Source: Planctomycetota bacterium
GTDB lineage: Bacteria > Planctomycetota > Planctomycetia > Pirellulales > UBA7805
Length of the DNA stretch: 64,000 nt
Direction: 5' to 3'
Assembly: GCA_003389215.1 (NCBI GenBank)
Contig: QQVP01000132.1
Location: 16,571 to 80,570, forward strand
The translations under genes were made by a program, and so were the position numbers. The notes under the pieces are model-generated. The model was not told the DNA's origin. It searched no databases and saw only the letters and a list, made by a program, of their open reading frames with translations. Each line of letters begins with the position of its first letter. Positions within the stretch are counted from its first letter, which is position 1. Below, one piece after another: positions 21,090 to 30,800 of this stretch.

Positions 21090-21626
21090 CTACTTCGCCG
21101 CGATCTGCTGTCGCAGCGCGAGCGGGTCGCTCGGGTCGCACCGCAACAACACGCCGACCACCTCGCGGGCCATCTGCTGTTTGTCGAGCTGCAGGAGACA
21201 GTGCGCCAGGCCTTTGCCCGCGGCAAAGAAGCTCTCGTTGGCCGCACGGGATTGCGGCAGCGGACTCGGCATACCGGCGTCCCGCAGTGCCTTCAGCCCG
21301 GCGCGATAGGCTTGCCCAAAGTGTCCCCGGGCCAACTTCAGATCGCCCTCTTCCAGGGCGATTTCGCCGAGTCGTTGATGGGCGGCGATCAGGTTGGGAC
21401 AGCCGGAAAGCAGCCACCGCAGCTCTTCCCGCGCCACGTCGGTCTCGCCCAACTCGAGCATCGAATCGACCTCTTCCAGATCGTCAGCCCGCTCGACGGC
21501 GCAGCGCGGATGGAGTAGCTCCCAAGCGTCGTCACCGGCCCGCGTCACGCGAACGTCGTTGGCGGCGCGCCGCACGGGCGGTGGCGCGGAAGCGTCTTTG
21601 CGTTTGGTCTTCTTCTTCGCGGCCAT
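21090..21626 (-). CDS. TPR-repeat protein of unknown function
   Basis: 178 residues. A Lys-rich start (MAAKKKTKRKD) is followed by TPR-like helices: LGETDVAREELRWLLSGCP, then RLGEIALEEGDLKLARGHF, then a final helix pair. No signal peptide, so cytoplasmic. TPRs mediate protein contacts; no partner is indicated. It converges with the parvulin gene and is divergent from mutY. Confidence 0.75.
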   Translation of the reverse strand: MAAKKKTKRKDASAPPPVRRAANDVRVTRAGDDAWELLHPRCAVERADDLEEVDSMLELGETDVAREELRWLLSGCPNLIAAHQRLGEIALEEGDLKLARGHFGQAYRAGLKALRDAGMPSPLPQSRAANESFFAAGKGLAHCLLQLDKQQMAREVVGVLLRCDPSDPLALRQQIAAK

Positions 21627-21878
21627 GGCAGAAGTCGGCCCACCGTCGCAGAGATCGGCCCGCCGTCGCGGGCCTGAGTGTCACCTTACAAGTCCGAACC
21701 GTTAGAGGGTAAACCCCGCGCGGCTCGACGTCCACGGGCGACTCCTTGTTGGCGGGGTGTGGCCGTTCCTACAATCGATTCGACAGCGGAGCGGGCGAAT
21801 CAACCATGAAGAGTCACGGCAGCGGCGGCGGGGCCCTCGCCGGAGAGTTTATTTGGCCCCCGGGCAGGATGCGTCACC

Positions 21879-23033
21879 ATGGCAGCAAGAAGCACGAAAT
21901 CGCCCCGACATACCACGCCCGCCCTGCCGAAAGCCGCGTGGCGCGCCGCCTTTCGCCGCCGCCTGTTGGCCTGGTATCGCCGGGCGGCCCGGCCGCTGCC
22001 TTGGCGACGCGGGAAGAACGTCTACCACACCTGGGTCAGCGAGATCATGCTGCAACAGACCCAGGTGGCCACGGTCGAGCCGTACTTCGAGCGCTTCACG
22101 GCCGCGTTTCCGACGGTTGCCGACCTGGCAGCGGCCGACGAACAAGACGTGTTGCGGCTCTGGGAAGGCCTGGGCTATTACCGTCGCGCCCGGCAGATGC
22201 ACGCGGCGGCACAGCAGATCGTGGCGGAACACGGCGGCGAATTTCCCCGCACGGCCGCTGAGGTAAACCGCCTGCCCGGCATTGGCCGCTACACGGCGGG
22301 GGCAATTCTCTCGATTGCCTTCGACGCCCGGGAACCGATCTTGGAGGCCAACACGCGTCGGCTGCTGGCCCGACTGTTGCCGCTGCGCGAAGACCCGCAT
22401 CGCACGGCCGGCGAGCGAACGTTGTGGCAGCTGGCCGAGGCGCTACTGCCGAAGCGCGACGTCGGGCACTTCAATCAGGCCCTGATGGAACTCGGCTCGC
22501 TGGTCTGCACCCCGAAGCACCCGCGCTGCGGGCAGTGTCCAGTCGAGTCGCTTTGCGGAGCGGCCGCCGCAGGACTTCAGCAAGAGATTCCTCCACCCAA
22601 GACGCCGCCCCGCTGGCAACAGGTTCGCGAGGCAGCCGTCGTCGTCGGGCGAAGAGGCCGCGTCCTGTTGCGGCAATGTCAGGCGGACGAGCGCTGGAGC
22701 GGCCTGTGGGACTTTCCCCGCTTTCCGCTCCAGGCCAAACGAGCCGATCGCCTGCGGCAGGAGCTGGTCGCCAAGGTGGCGAAGCTGACTGGCGTGGCAA
22801 TCGAGCCGGGCGAACAGCTCGCCACGCTACGCCACGGCGTGACGCGGTTTCGCATCACGCTCGAGTGTTACGAGGCGCATTGCGAGGCCGTCGGCACCGC
22901 GCGAACGCATCGCGGGGCGTCACTCCGCTGGCTGCGGCTGGGCGAGTTGGAAGACTACCCGCTGAGCACCACGGGCCGTCGACTGGCACGGCTGTTGGAA
23001 GCTCGCGATGCCAAACCGCGACGGGCGAAGTAG
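21879..23033 (+). CDS. mutY: A/G-specific adenine DNA glycosylase, catalytic Asp replaced by Glu
   Basis: 384 residues. Removes adenine mispaired with 8-oxoguanine. The N-terminal HhH-GPD domain has EIMLQQTQVATV with the recognition Glu, GLGYYRRARQM and the helix-hairpin-helix LPGIGRYTAGAI. The 4Fe-4S cluster ligands are Cys210, 217, 220 and 226 (C-x6-C-x2-C-x5-C). The C-terminal Nudix-like domain that reads 8-oxoG starts near residue 245. Odd point: where MutY normally reads ILDGNV, with the catalytic Asp, this protein has ILEANT, Glu156. An AGGA site lies about 9 nt before the ATG. Confidence 0.93.
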   Translation: MAARSTKSPRHTTPALPKAAWRAAFRRRLLAWYRRAARPLPWRRGKNVYHTWVSEIMLQQTQVATVEPYFERFTAAFPTVADLAAADEQDVLRLWEGLGYYRRARQMHAAAQQIVAEHGGEFPRTAAEVNRLPGIGRYTAGAILSIAFDAREPILEANTRRLLARLLPLREDPHRTAGERTLWQLAEALLPKRDVGHFNQALMELGSLVCTPKHPRCGQCPVESLCGAAAAGLQQEIPPPKTPPRWQQVREAAVVVGRRGRVLLRQCQADERWSGLWDFPRFPLQAKRADRLRQELVAKVAKLTGVAIEPGEQLATLRHGVTRFRITLECYEAHCEAVGTARTHRGASLRWLRLGELEDYPLSTTGRRLARLLEARDAKPRRAK

Positions 23034-23073
23034 TCCTGGGCACGACTGCCTCGGCGGCGGCGGCCACGTTATA

Positions 23074-23103
23074 GGCGCCCTCAGAACAGGCGTCCTCAGA
23101 AAC
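23074..23103. repeat. 15-bp tandem duplication between convergent genes
   Basis: GGCGCCCTCAGAACA (23074-23088) is followed by GGCGTCCTCAGAAAC (23089-23103), between mutY and trpC. Function unknown. Confidence 0.7.
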
Positions 23104-23118
23104 TAGCGGCCGCAGGTT

Positions 23119-23901
23119 TCAACGACCCAGCAGGGTGTCGACGGCCTGGCCGATGTCCTCCTCGCGCATCAGCGTCTCGCCGACCAGAATCGCCTCGACG
23201 CCCGCGGCGGCCAGACGCTCGACGTCGGCGCGGGTGCGGATGCCGCTCTCGCCGACGACCAGACAATCGGCAGGCAACTCCGCCCGCAGGCGGATCGTGT
23301 GCCCCAGGTCGGTCTGGAACGTGCGCAAGTCGCGATTGTTGATACCGATCAGGCTGGCGCCGGCCTCGAGCACGCGAGGCAGATTCTCGCGATCGTAGAA
23401 CTCCACGAGCGGCGTCATGCCGAGATCGAGGATCCGATTGTGAAGCGAGCGGAGGTCGCAATCTTCCAGACACTCCGCGATCAATAGTACGGCGTCCGCC
23501 CCGGCCACGCGGGCTTCCAGCAGTTGGTAGGGATCGAGAATGAAATCCTTCCGCAGCAGTGGCGGTTCGACCGCCGCGCGAATGGCCGAGAGATAGTTGA
23601 GCTGGCCCTGGAAGAAGCTCTCGTCGGTCAGAACGCTAATGCAACTGGCGCCATGTTCGGCGTAGGTCCGGGCGATGGCGACCGGATCGAAGTCGGCGCG
23701 AATCACGCCCGCCGAGGGGCTGGCCTTCTTCACTTCGGCGATCAGGCTGACGTCGTCGCCGGCGGCGAGTGCGGCAAAGAAATCGCGGACGGGCGGGGCG
23801 TCGGCCAGGGCCGCCTGCAGCTCGGCCGCGGGTCGCCGTGCCTGTGCAGCGGCAATCTCGTTTCGCTTGGTGGCGACGATCTTGTCGAGAATCGTGGACA
23901 T
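23119..23901 (-). CDS. trpC: Indole-3-glycerol phosphate synthase
   Basis: 260 residues, a full-length TrpC barrel for the fourth step of tryptophan synthesis. Recognised by ILDKIVATKRNEIA, SLIAEVKKASPSAGVI with the catalytic Lys, RKDFILDPYQL and LIGINNRDL, with late VGESGIRTRADV. The ATG at 23901 gives the canonical N-terminus MSTILDKI; upstream in-frame codons look non-coding. It lies about 106 nt downstream of purH on the same strand. No other trp gene is nearby, so it is a dispersed pathway gene. Confidence 0.96.
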   Translation of the reverse strand: MSTILDKIVATKRNEIAAAQARRPAAELQAALADAPPVRDFFAALAAGDDVSLIAEVKKASPSAGVIRADFDPVAIARTYAEHGASCISVLTDESFFQGQLNYLSAIRAAVEPPLLRKDFILDPYQLLEARVAGADAVLLIAECLEDCDLRSLHNRILDLGMTPLVEFYDRENLPRVLEAGASLIGINNRDLRTFQTDLGHTIRLRAELPADCLVVGESGIRTRADVERLAAAGVEAILVGETLMREEDIGQAVDTLLGR

Positions 23902-24007
23902 GTTTCGGGGACAGGGGCAGCCGAGAACAGGATCAGCAACAAACCAACAACAACGGCCGCGCGATCGTCCGACCGCGCCGACAGGGGCAGCAAGAGCCCG
24001 GCGCATT

Positions 24008-25630
24008 CTAATGTTTGAAGTGCCGCCGGCCGGTGAAAATCATCGGCAGTTGCTTCTCGTTGCAGGCGGCGATCACTTCGTCATCGCGCTTCGAACCGCC
24101 AGGCTGAATCACGGCCACAACTCCGGCGGCGTGAGCAACCTCGATCGAATCGGCGAACGGGAAGAAGGCGTCGGAGGCCAGTACGCTGCCGGTCGCGTGC
24201 TCGCCCGCCTTGCGAATCGCGATTTCCACGGAATCGACACGGCTCATTTGGCCCGCCCCGGCACCGCGCAGGGCGCGATCTTTGGCCAGTACGATGGCGT
24301 TCGACTTGACGTGCCGCACGATCGTCCAGGCAAAGCGGAGCTCGGCGACCTGCGCGTCGCTGGGGTGGACGTCGGTAACGACTTTCCACTCGTTATCGCG
24401 ATCGGGCTGGTTGTCGCTTTCCTGGGCCAGAAGCCCGCCGTCGATGTGGCGGAACTCGACGGCGCCTGCCGCCCCGGCAAGACGTTCGCCTTCTTGCTGG
24501 TCCGCTTCGTGCGGATCTCCGTCGTGATGGCAGACGGCCAGCAGTCGCACGTTGTTGCGCCACTTTGGCCGCGTGCGGAGGATCTCCAGGGCTTCGTCAC
24601 TGAAGCTCGGCGCCACAATCGCCTCGACGAATTTGCCAGGCTCGGCCAGACACTCGGCGGTGGCGGCGTCGAGCGTTTGATTGAAGCCGAGCACGGAGCC
24701 AAACGCGCTGACCGGATCGCCGGCGAAAGCCGCCTCGGTGGCCGCAGCAAGGCTGTCGGCCGCCGCGGCGCCACACGGATTCGTGTGTTTGATCACCACC
24801 GCCCCGGCGTCGGGCAAATCTCGCGCAATCGCCAACGCGCTGTTCAGGTCGAGCAGATTGTTATACGAGAGCTCTTTGCCGCCGAGCAGTTCCGCCGAGA
24901 GCAGGTTGGCCCCGGCCGTCGCCGGCAGTCGATAAAGGGCCGCCTGCTGATGTGGGTTCTCGCCGTAACGCAGCACCGCCTGGCGGTCGAGCGAAACCGA
25001 AAGCGACGCCGGAAAGGGCCCAGCCGCCTCGCCGGCCGACTGACGGGCAAAATAATCAGCGATCGCCCGATCGTAACGCGCAGTGTGGGCAAAGGCGGCC
25101 TCCATCAGCTCGCGTCGTAGCTCGAGCGTCGTCGCGCCGCTCTCGGCGACCTGTTCGAGAATCGCCGGATATTGTGACGGGTCGCTGGCGATGGTTGTGA
25201 AGCGATAGTTCTTGGCCGCGGCCCGGACCATCGTGGGGCCGCCGATATCGATGTTCTCGACCGCCTCGTCGAGTGTCACGTCCGCCCGGGCGACCGTCGC
25301 CTCGAAAGGATAGAGGTTCACCACGACCAGCGGGATGGCCGCGATGTCGTGTTCGGCCATGGCGACCAGGTCATCGGGCCGGTCGTGCCGGGCCAGAATT
25401 CCGCCATGGACTTTGGGATGCAGCGTCTTGAGCCGCCCTTCCATCATCTCGGGAAAGCCGGTGTACTCGGCCACGTCGCGAACGCTCAGGCCGGCCTCTT
25501 CCAGATGGCGACGCGTGCCGCCGGTGCTCAATAATTCGACCCCCGCGGCGGCGAGTCCTTGGGCAAATTCGACCAGGCCGGTCTTGTCGCTTACGCTCAG
25601 CAGAGCGCGCTCGATGCGCGGAGAAGTCAT
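24008..25630 (-). CDS. purH: Bifunctional AICAR transformylase/IMP cyclohydrolase
   Basis: 540 residues. Catalyses the last two steps of IMP synthesis. The N-terminal IMP cyclohydrolase (about 1-200) begins RALLSVSDKTGLVEFA and has STGGTRRHLEEAG and TLHPKVHGGIL. The C-terminal AICAR transformylase shows LRYGENPHQQAALYR, KHTNPCGAA and a late FFPFADSIEVAHAAGV. The chosen ATG at 25630 gives the usual N-terminus (MTSPRIERALLSVSDK). trpC follows on the same strand. Confidence 0.97.
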   Translation of the reverse strand: MTSPRIERALLSVSDKTGLVEFAQGLAAAGVELLSTGGTRRHLEEAGLSVRDVAEYTGFPEMMEGRLKTLHPKVHGGILARHDRPDDLVAMAEHDIAAIPLVVVNLYPFEATVARADVTLDEAVENIDIGGPTMVRAAAKNYRFTTIASDPSQYPAILEQVAESGATTLELRRELMEAAFAHTARYDRAIADYFARQSAGEAAGPFPASLSVSLDRQAVLRYGENPHQQAALYRLPATAGANLLSAELLGGKELSYNNLLDLNSALAIARDLPDAGAVVIKHTNPCGAAAADSLAAATEAAFAGDPVSAFGSVLGFNQTLDAATAECLAEPGKFVEAIVAPSFSDEALEILRTRPKWRNNVRLLAVCHHDGDPHEADQQEGERLAGAAGAVEFRHIDGGLLAQESDNQPDRDNEWKVVTDVHPSDAQVAELRFAWTIVRHVKSNAIVLAKDRALRGAGAGQMSRVDSVEIAIRKAGEHATGSVLASDAFFPFADSIEVAHAAGVVAVIQPGGSKRDDEVIAACNEKQLPMIFTGRRHFKH

Positions 25631-25834
25631 GGCAGGTGGGAAGGCGGCGGGGCGGTTGTCGTGGCTACGATGCACGTCATCGTAACGGGTGACGCCGGCC
25701 CTTGAACAGAGTGCGGAACCCCCGCGGATCGCGCCGCATCGTGGGTCGTCGGCGGCGGCTGCGAACGCGGGTGTGGCCTTTGGCACCAGAAGCAACACGA
25801 TTGCGCGGCGACCGTTGTAGCTTACCGCAACGCC

Positions 25835-27190
25835 TTACTCTTCGTCGAACAAGTCGTCTTCGCCTTCGTCGAAGCCCTCTTCGTCCCAGAATTCCTCCTC
25901 ATCCTCGAAGCCTTCTTCGTCGAGGCCGCCGTCTTCCGCCTCGTTCTCCGCATCCGCGGCAGCCGACTTCTGCGCGCGATGCACGACCGGCTCGGTCAGG
26001 CCGACTTCATGAAAACACTGAATCAACCCACGTCGCGTAGCCAGATAGATGCGATCGGTGCGGTCGTTCGTGATCGTCATGTCGGAGAGCTGCGTCGGCA
26101 GCGTATCGATCAACGAGCCGTTGTCGGCCCGCAGGATCAGCGTGCGTCCCGAGTCGTCGCGGCCGTAGAGGCGAGTCGGACTGGCGGCGAGCAACTGCGT
26201 CACGCTGGGAGCCCACCACATTTCTTCGCCGTCGACGGCGACGGTGCGTTCGCTCCGCCCGGCTTCTTCCTCGGCGGCCCGCAGGGTCTCTTCGTTGACC
26301 TTGCCGGCAAGACAAAAAACGCCGCCCGATTCCGTCGCCACGTAAACCCGTTCGTGCGTGGCCAGGGCCTTCGAACTGATGGGCGAGCCGGTGGCCAGAC
26401 GCCAGGCCTGGGTGCCGGTGCGCTCGTGAATCTTGTAGAGGTGGCCGCCCAGCGTGCCGACGTAGAGATACGGTCTGATGTACACCGGCCGCGTGACGAT
26501 GCGGTCGCCCAGCTCGATGCGGAAGCGGGGGTTCATCGCCCGGGTGCTGGAAACATAGAAGTAGTTGGCCTCGGTCGGCCAGCTGACGCTGTTTGCCGTG
26601 GCAAACGGCTGCACGCTGCTGGTGCCGATTGCGGCGTAGAGCCACGGAGTCCGTGTCTTATCGCGAATCGAAAAGCCTTGGAGAACGCCGTTCGCGGCGA
26701 TGACGAACACGGACCGGCGACTCACGGCGGGACCGGCTCCCGGGGCCCGCTCCGTCCGCTTCTCCCAAAGAATGTCACCCGTGGCGCGCTGCATCACGAT
26801 CAGCGTGGGGCCATTGAGCACCGCCACATGATTGGGCCCGACCCCCACGGCCGTGGTCGGCCACCGCACGGTGCCCACGCGGCGATTCCAGATGATACGG
26901 CCGGTCTCGGCATCGACACAGCTGATCAGGCCGAGCCGAGTCTGTACGAAGAGAGCCTCGTCGACCACGGTGACGTGTTCGATGCGGTCGCGACCCGAGT
27001 CCATCCGCACCCTTTGGAACCAGGCCTTGGTCAGCCCGCGACGTTGCAGGGTCGACTCGGGCAAAAGCGTCGACTGGCGCGACTGGGCGGATGCGACGTC
27101 AACGTTGGCCGCCAGCACAACAGCCCCAAGGGCCAAGATCGAGGCCAGGGCGGTTTGTTTCCGACGAGTTGAGCTCTTCAGGTAGTCCAC
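25835..27190 (-). CDS. Exported PQQ-like beta-propeller protein with acidic tail
   Basis: 451 residues with a signal peptide (ALASILALGAVVLAANVDVA). Propeller blades are visible as repeated patterns such as SCVDAETGRIIWNRRVG, ATGDILWEKR and HLYKIHERTGTQAWRLA. The last 45 residues are nearly all Glu, Asp and aromatic residues (EEGFEDEEEFWDEEGFDE). Probably a periplasmic structural or binding protein; no PQQ-enzyme catalytic residues are evident. The start is GTG at 27190, supported by GGAGA 6 nt upstream. It precedes purH on the same strand with a 204-bp gap. Confidence 0.85.
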   Translation of the reverse strand: MDYLKSSTRRKQTALASILALGAVVLAANVDVASAQSRQSTLLPESTLQRRGLTKAWFQRVRMDSGRDRIEHVTVVDEALFVQTRLGLISCVDAETGRIIWNRRVGTVRWPTTAVGVGPNHVAVLNGPTLIVMQRATGDILWEKRTERAPGAGPAVSRRSVFVIAANGVLQGFSIRDKTRTPWLYAAIGTSSVQPFATANSVSWPTEANYFYVSSTRAMNPRFRIELGDRIVTRPVYIRPYLYVGTLGGHLYKIHERTGTQAWRLATGSPISSKALATHERVYVATESGGVFCLAGKVNEETLRAAEEEAGRSERTVAVDGEEMWWAPSVTQLLAASPTRLYGRDDSGRTLILRADNGSLIDTLPTQLSDMTITNDRTDRIYLATRRGLIQCFHEVGLTEPVVHRAQKSAAADAENEAEDGGLDEEGFEDEEEFWDEEGFDEGEDDLFDEE

Positions 27191-27841
27191 GACAAGTCTC
27201 CACGCGTTCGCACTGTCGAGTCGGCACCCCAGAACGAGAACGCAACCGTCCCGCGACTCGCGCGGCCGGCCCGAACTCGACCTTCTTCTATCTTAATCAA
27301 CGAACTGGAAATTGGCCCAATGAGGGCCCCGACACGCGGGAAGTCAGGCCAAAACACGCCGCCGACACGAGCCCCACCGGGGCCAGCCACAGACGCCTGC
27401 TGGGGCCTTGGTGGAACCATGCCAGTCGCTCGGGCCCGTGGCGAAGCCCCCCAACTTCTCGCCGTGGGCCACGTCACGCCAGACGCTGGCACAATTGCCC
27501 GTGACGCTGGTTGTCTCGCCATCGTCGTGATACGCTCTCTTAAAGAGCGCGTCTCGTTTATCTTTAGCGTCTTGGCTAGCTGCGGCTGTGCTTGGCGACG
27601 TCGACCTGCATCGACGAATTTACCAATTCGTTTGCTTCGGTCTGGCGGCCAAACTTGCCTCGCCTACGCCAATGACGCGACACCTATCCTAGACACGCTC
27701 TAGACCGTACGAGAAACGACCTGGGGCGCCGCACCCGCAATGCCGCGTCAGCGGGCCGGTTCCCGTCGTCGCCGTGGGTTTGCAGCTTGGACCTGCGGAG
27801 CATGGACTCGCCCCGTTACTCTCGTCGTGTTCGTCTTGCCC
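27191..27841. other. 651-bp divergent intergenic region
   Basis: Lies between the minus-strand propeller gene and the plus-strand giant gene. A small hairpin occurs at 27533-27549 (CGCTCT, loop CTTAA, AGAGCG) followed by a T-rich patch. No convincing gene or RNA is seen. Short open frames across it have unnatural composition. Confidence 0.55.
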
Positions 27842-30800
27842 ATGGATCCCGCTCAACTGAAGGTTGACGACCTGGCAGCGCTCGATGCGACGCTCGGTTA
27901 TCTGAATTTCTCCTCAGGCGGGTCCGATCCTCAGCTGTTCGTCAATCTCGATCGGCTCTATCGGATGCTTGGTGCGGACGGGGCCGGATCGCCTGCAGCG
28001 GGGGGCGATCCCAGTGCGACGCATGCCGCTGGCGAGGCGACCTGGCAACGCCTGGGCCGGCTCATTTCCATGCGACTCGAACAGCTGAGCTCCGCTGGCG
28101 GCACCTTTCGAGATGCCGAGCAAGCCCGTTCGATCCTCCATCTGACGCACCACGAGCTGCTGCCGGCGTATCGCGAGTTTCATCGCGATCTGCTGTTTCA
28201 TCAGGACGACGAAACGCTCTTCAATGCCTTCTTCGTCGGCCGGGTGTACGAGGTGCTGCTGCAGCATCGCAGCGACGAAGATGTCGCTGCCTCGGATGAG
28301 TCGGTGATCGTCTCGGCGTTGGCGACATTGAACGACTTTCTGGGGCACCGGCCTGTGGCCGTGTTGGAGACGGAGCAGCGCATCGAGCCGTATCCCCACG
28401 AGCGACTACGACCGGTGCCGCTGTTTATTGCGGGAGCGGGGGTCGCCTGCGGACGTTACGAGCGACTCATCGCGGGCGCTCTGGCCGTATTGCGTGACAC
28501 GGACGAGATGATCCTGCAGCAGGCTTACTTCGATCCAGAGCTGCTCGAAGAACTGGCCTTCGATCCACGGCCGTACGATTTCAGTCATCCGGTGAATCGG
28601 CGTCCGAACTACCACTTTGGCCAGTGGGATCCGAGCCATATCGACAATCAAGGCCGTTATCGGCGATTCGTCGTGCAGCAGGTCACGCTCGAGGCGATCC
28701 TGGTTCGTGTGGAGGCCGGCACCGAGGACCAGCGCGACGAGCTGTTCTTCGAAGCCGCAGCCACCCTCGCGGGCACGATCTTGATGTCGGCGGCCACCAG
28801 CGGCCGCGGACCCGAGACACACAGTTCCGAAGTCTCGCTCGCCTCGTTGCTGCCCGGCATCGCCGCGGTGCGTGACGAGTTTTACAAGACGCTGCTGGCG
28901 GCGAGCGTCGAGAAGCACCCGCACCTGGCCGACGACGCTCGGCAGCGGCAACAACCTTTTGGTGCGGCCCGCCAGCAGCTCAACGCGGAGCTGGCCCGGC
29001 GCCGCGCCGCGCAACTCGAACACATGCAGTTGGCTCACGCCTTCGCTCGCATGGGCTATGCCGAGGCGGCCGAGCGACAGGCGGCCATGGTTCCCGCCGT
29101 GTCGTCGCAGATCGTTTGTCAAATCGAGTGTCGCCTGGCGACGGGCAACCTTTTGCTCGATCGCGGGCGGATTGACGAGACCGCTTTGCTGTTTCCCGAG
29201 ATCGTCGATCTGTTGCATCGCGGTATTGCCTGCGGTGCGATTGTCGACCCCTGGAATGCCATTGGCTTCGACGGCCACTTCAGTTTGTTCCCGGCGGTTC
29301 AAGACAGCTTGCCCGATCATCGACTCGACGAATTGGTCGAACTGATGGACGGCATCTTCGCCCTCTTCGCCCGCACCTGGTCGCTGGCCGCGGCGGCCGA
29401 CAACGACGAAGTTCAGACGACCGCGGGCAGCGAACTGCTGAAGCTGGCCACCTGGTGGGATCGATTTGCGGTGCCTTCGGTCAGCGGTCTCGATGCGGTG
29501 TTCGCGGCCCCACTGCACGAATCTGCGGAGAAGGCCGCGGTGGCCCTGGCGGCCTGGAAAGAGGCCGGCACCACCGCCGGTGACGTGGCCTTCTGGCGGC
29601 CGCACGTCGAGGAGTTCGATTCGCCGAAGGCCTACGTGCTCGTCGTCGAGGCGCTGCTCGACCAACGCGACTATGTGGCGGCCATGGGTCTGCTGATGCA
29701 CTGGCTCAGCCAGGCCGATCGCATCGAGTTGCAGGAAGCCGGCGACTGGTTTCACACGCTCGTCGAACGTTGGCTCGCGCAGTTGCTCGAAGATCCGAAC
29801 GCCGAAGAGACGGAAGTGGCCCGCACTGAAGCGACCGCAGGTGCGGGCGCGCGCACGAGCGAGGCTGCCGTCGACCGCTGGGCCCTGGTCCGCAAGTTCT
29901 TCGATTTCCTGGAAGCCAATGCCGACGAGTATTGGGAGGCCCCGCAGCTGGAGTTGGAAACGCTCCTGGGCGAAGCCGAACTGGGTGACGACGCCGAACT
30001 CGGCGAAGAAGACGAACAGGAAGGAGCCGACGAAGAAGGCGAACTGTATCGGGCCGCCTACGACGAAGTCACGTTTCGCGATAGCTCCGACGACGGAATC
30101 GACTCCGACCTGCTCGGCTCGCACGAGGCGCAGAGCGACTACGAACTGGAATACGAAGCGCGGCGATTGACCGAGCGCCTTACCTTCCTGGTCACCCTGT
30201 CGCGCCTGTGGAGTCGCACGGCGGTGTCGCTGCTCGACGTCGAAGCGGCCGATGGCGAGCTGCGCGAACGGGTCGACCAGTGGCTCGCGCGGACGCTGGC
30301 GAATCGGCGCGACCTGCTCGAACTGCTCGACGACCTGGCCCGACATCGCATCGCGCAGCCCTCGGGCTCGTTCGAATCGCTGGTCGAATACGATCGTCGC
30401 ACGAACATCAAGGAAGCCCTGCTGGAACGCACCACCGCGACCTGTGTTCACGCCTCGGCCGCGGTGTGGATGCTGCTGGCGGCCGGAGCGCGGGCCCCAG
30501 ATGCGGACTTCGCCCCGACGGAAGTGGAGTTTTCCGCGCTGCTGCAAGCCGCACTTCGCGGCGAACGAGACGCGCTCGAGTCGGCTTGGGAGGCATGGAC
30601 CGAGCAGCTTCGCGAGCAACCGCTGCTGTACGTGCCGATCAACCGCGGCGGTGATCCGGCACAGGTCGTGGCTGCCCGAGCGGTGCATCGCAGTCTGCGC
30701 ATGATGCTCGGCGTCTTGCCGCGACTCGGCGAGATCGAGCGGACGTCCGAATTGTTGCAGCTTTGCGTGTCGCTCGAGCAGGCCCATCCCGTCGGGCCGC

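Noticed and set aside
27487..27500. TGGCAC-AA-TTGC as a sigma-54 promoter
   Set aside because: Spacing between the GG and GC elements is too short for a -24/-12 promoter.
27191..27740. Small genes in the 651-bp gap
   Set aside because: Open frames here are Arg/Pro-rich with no ribosome site and no motif.
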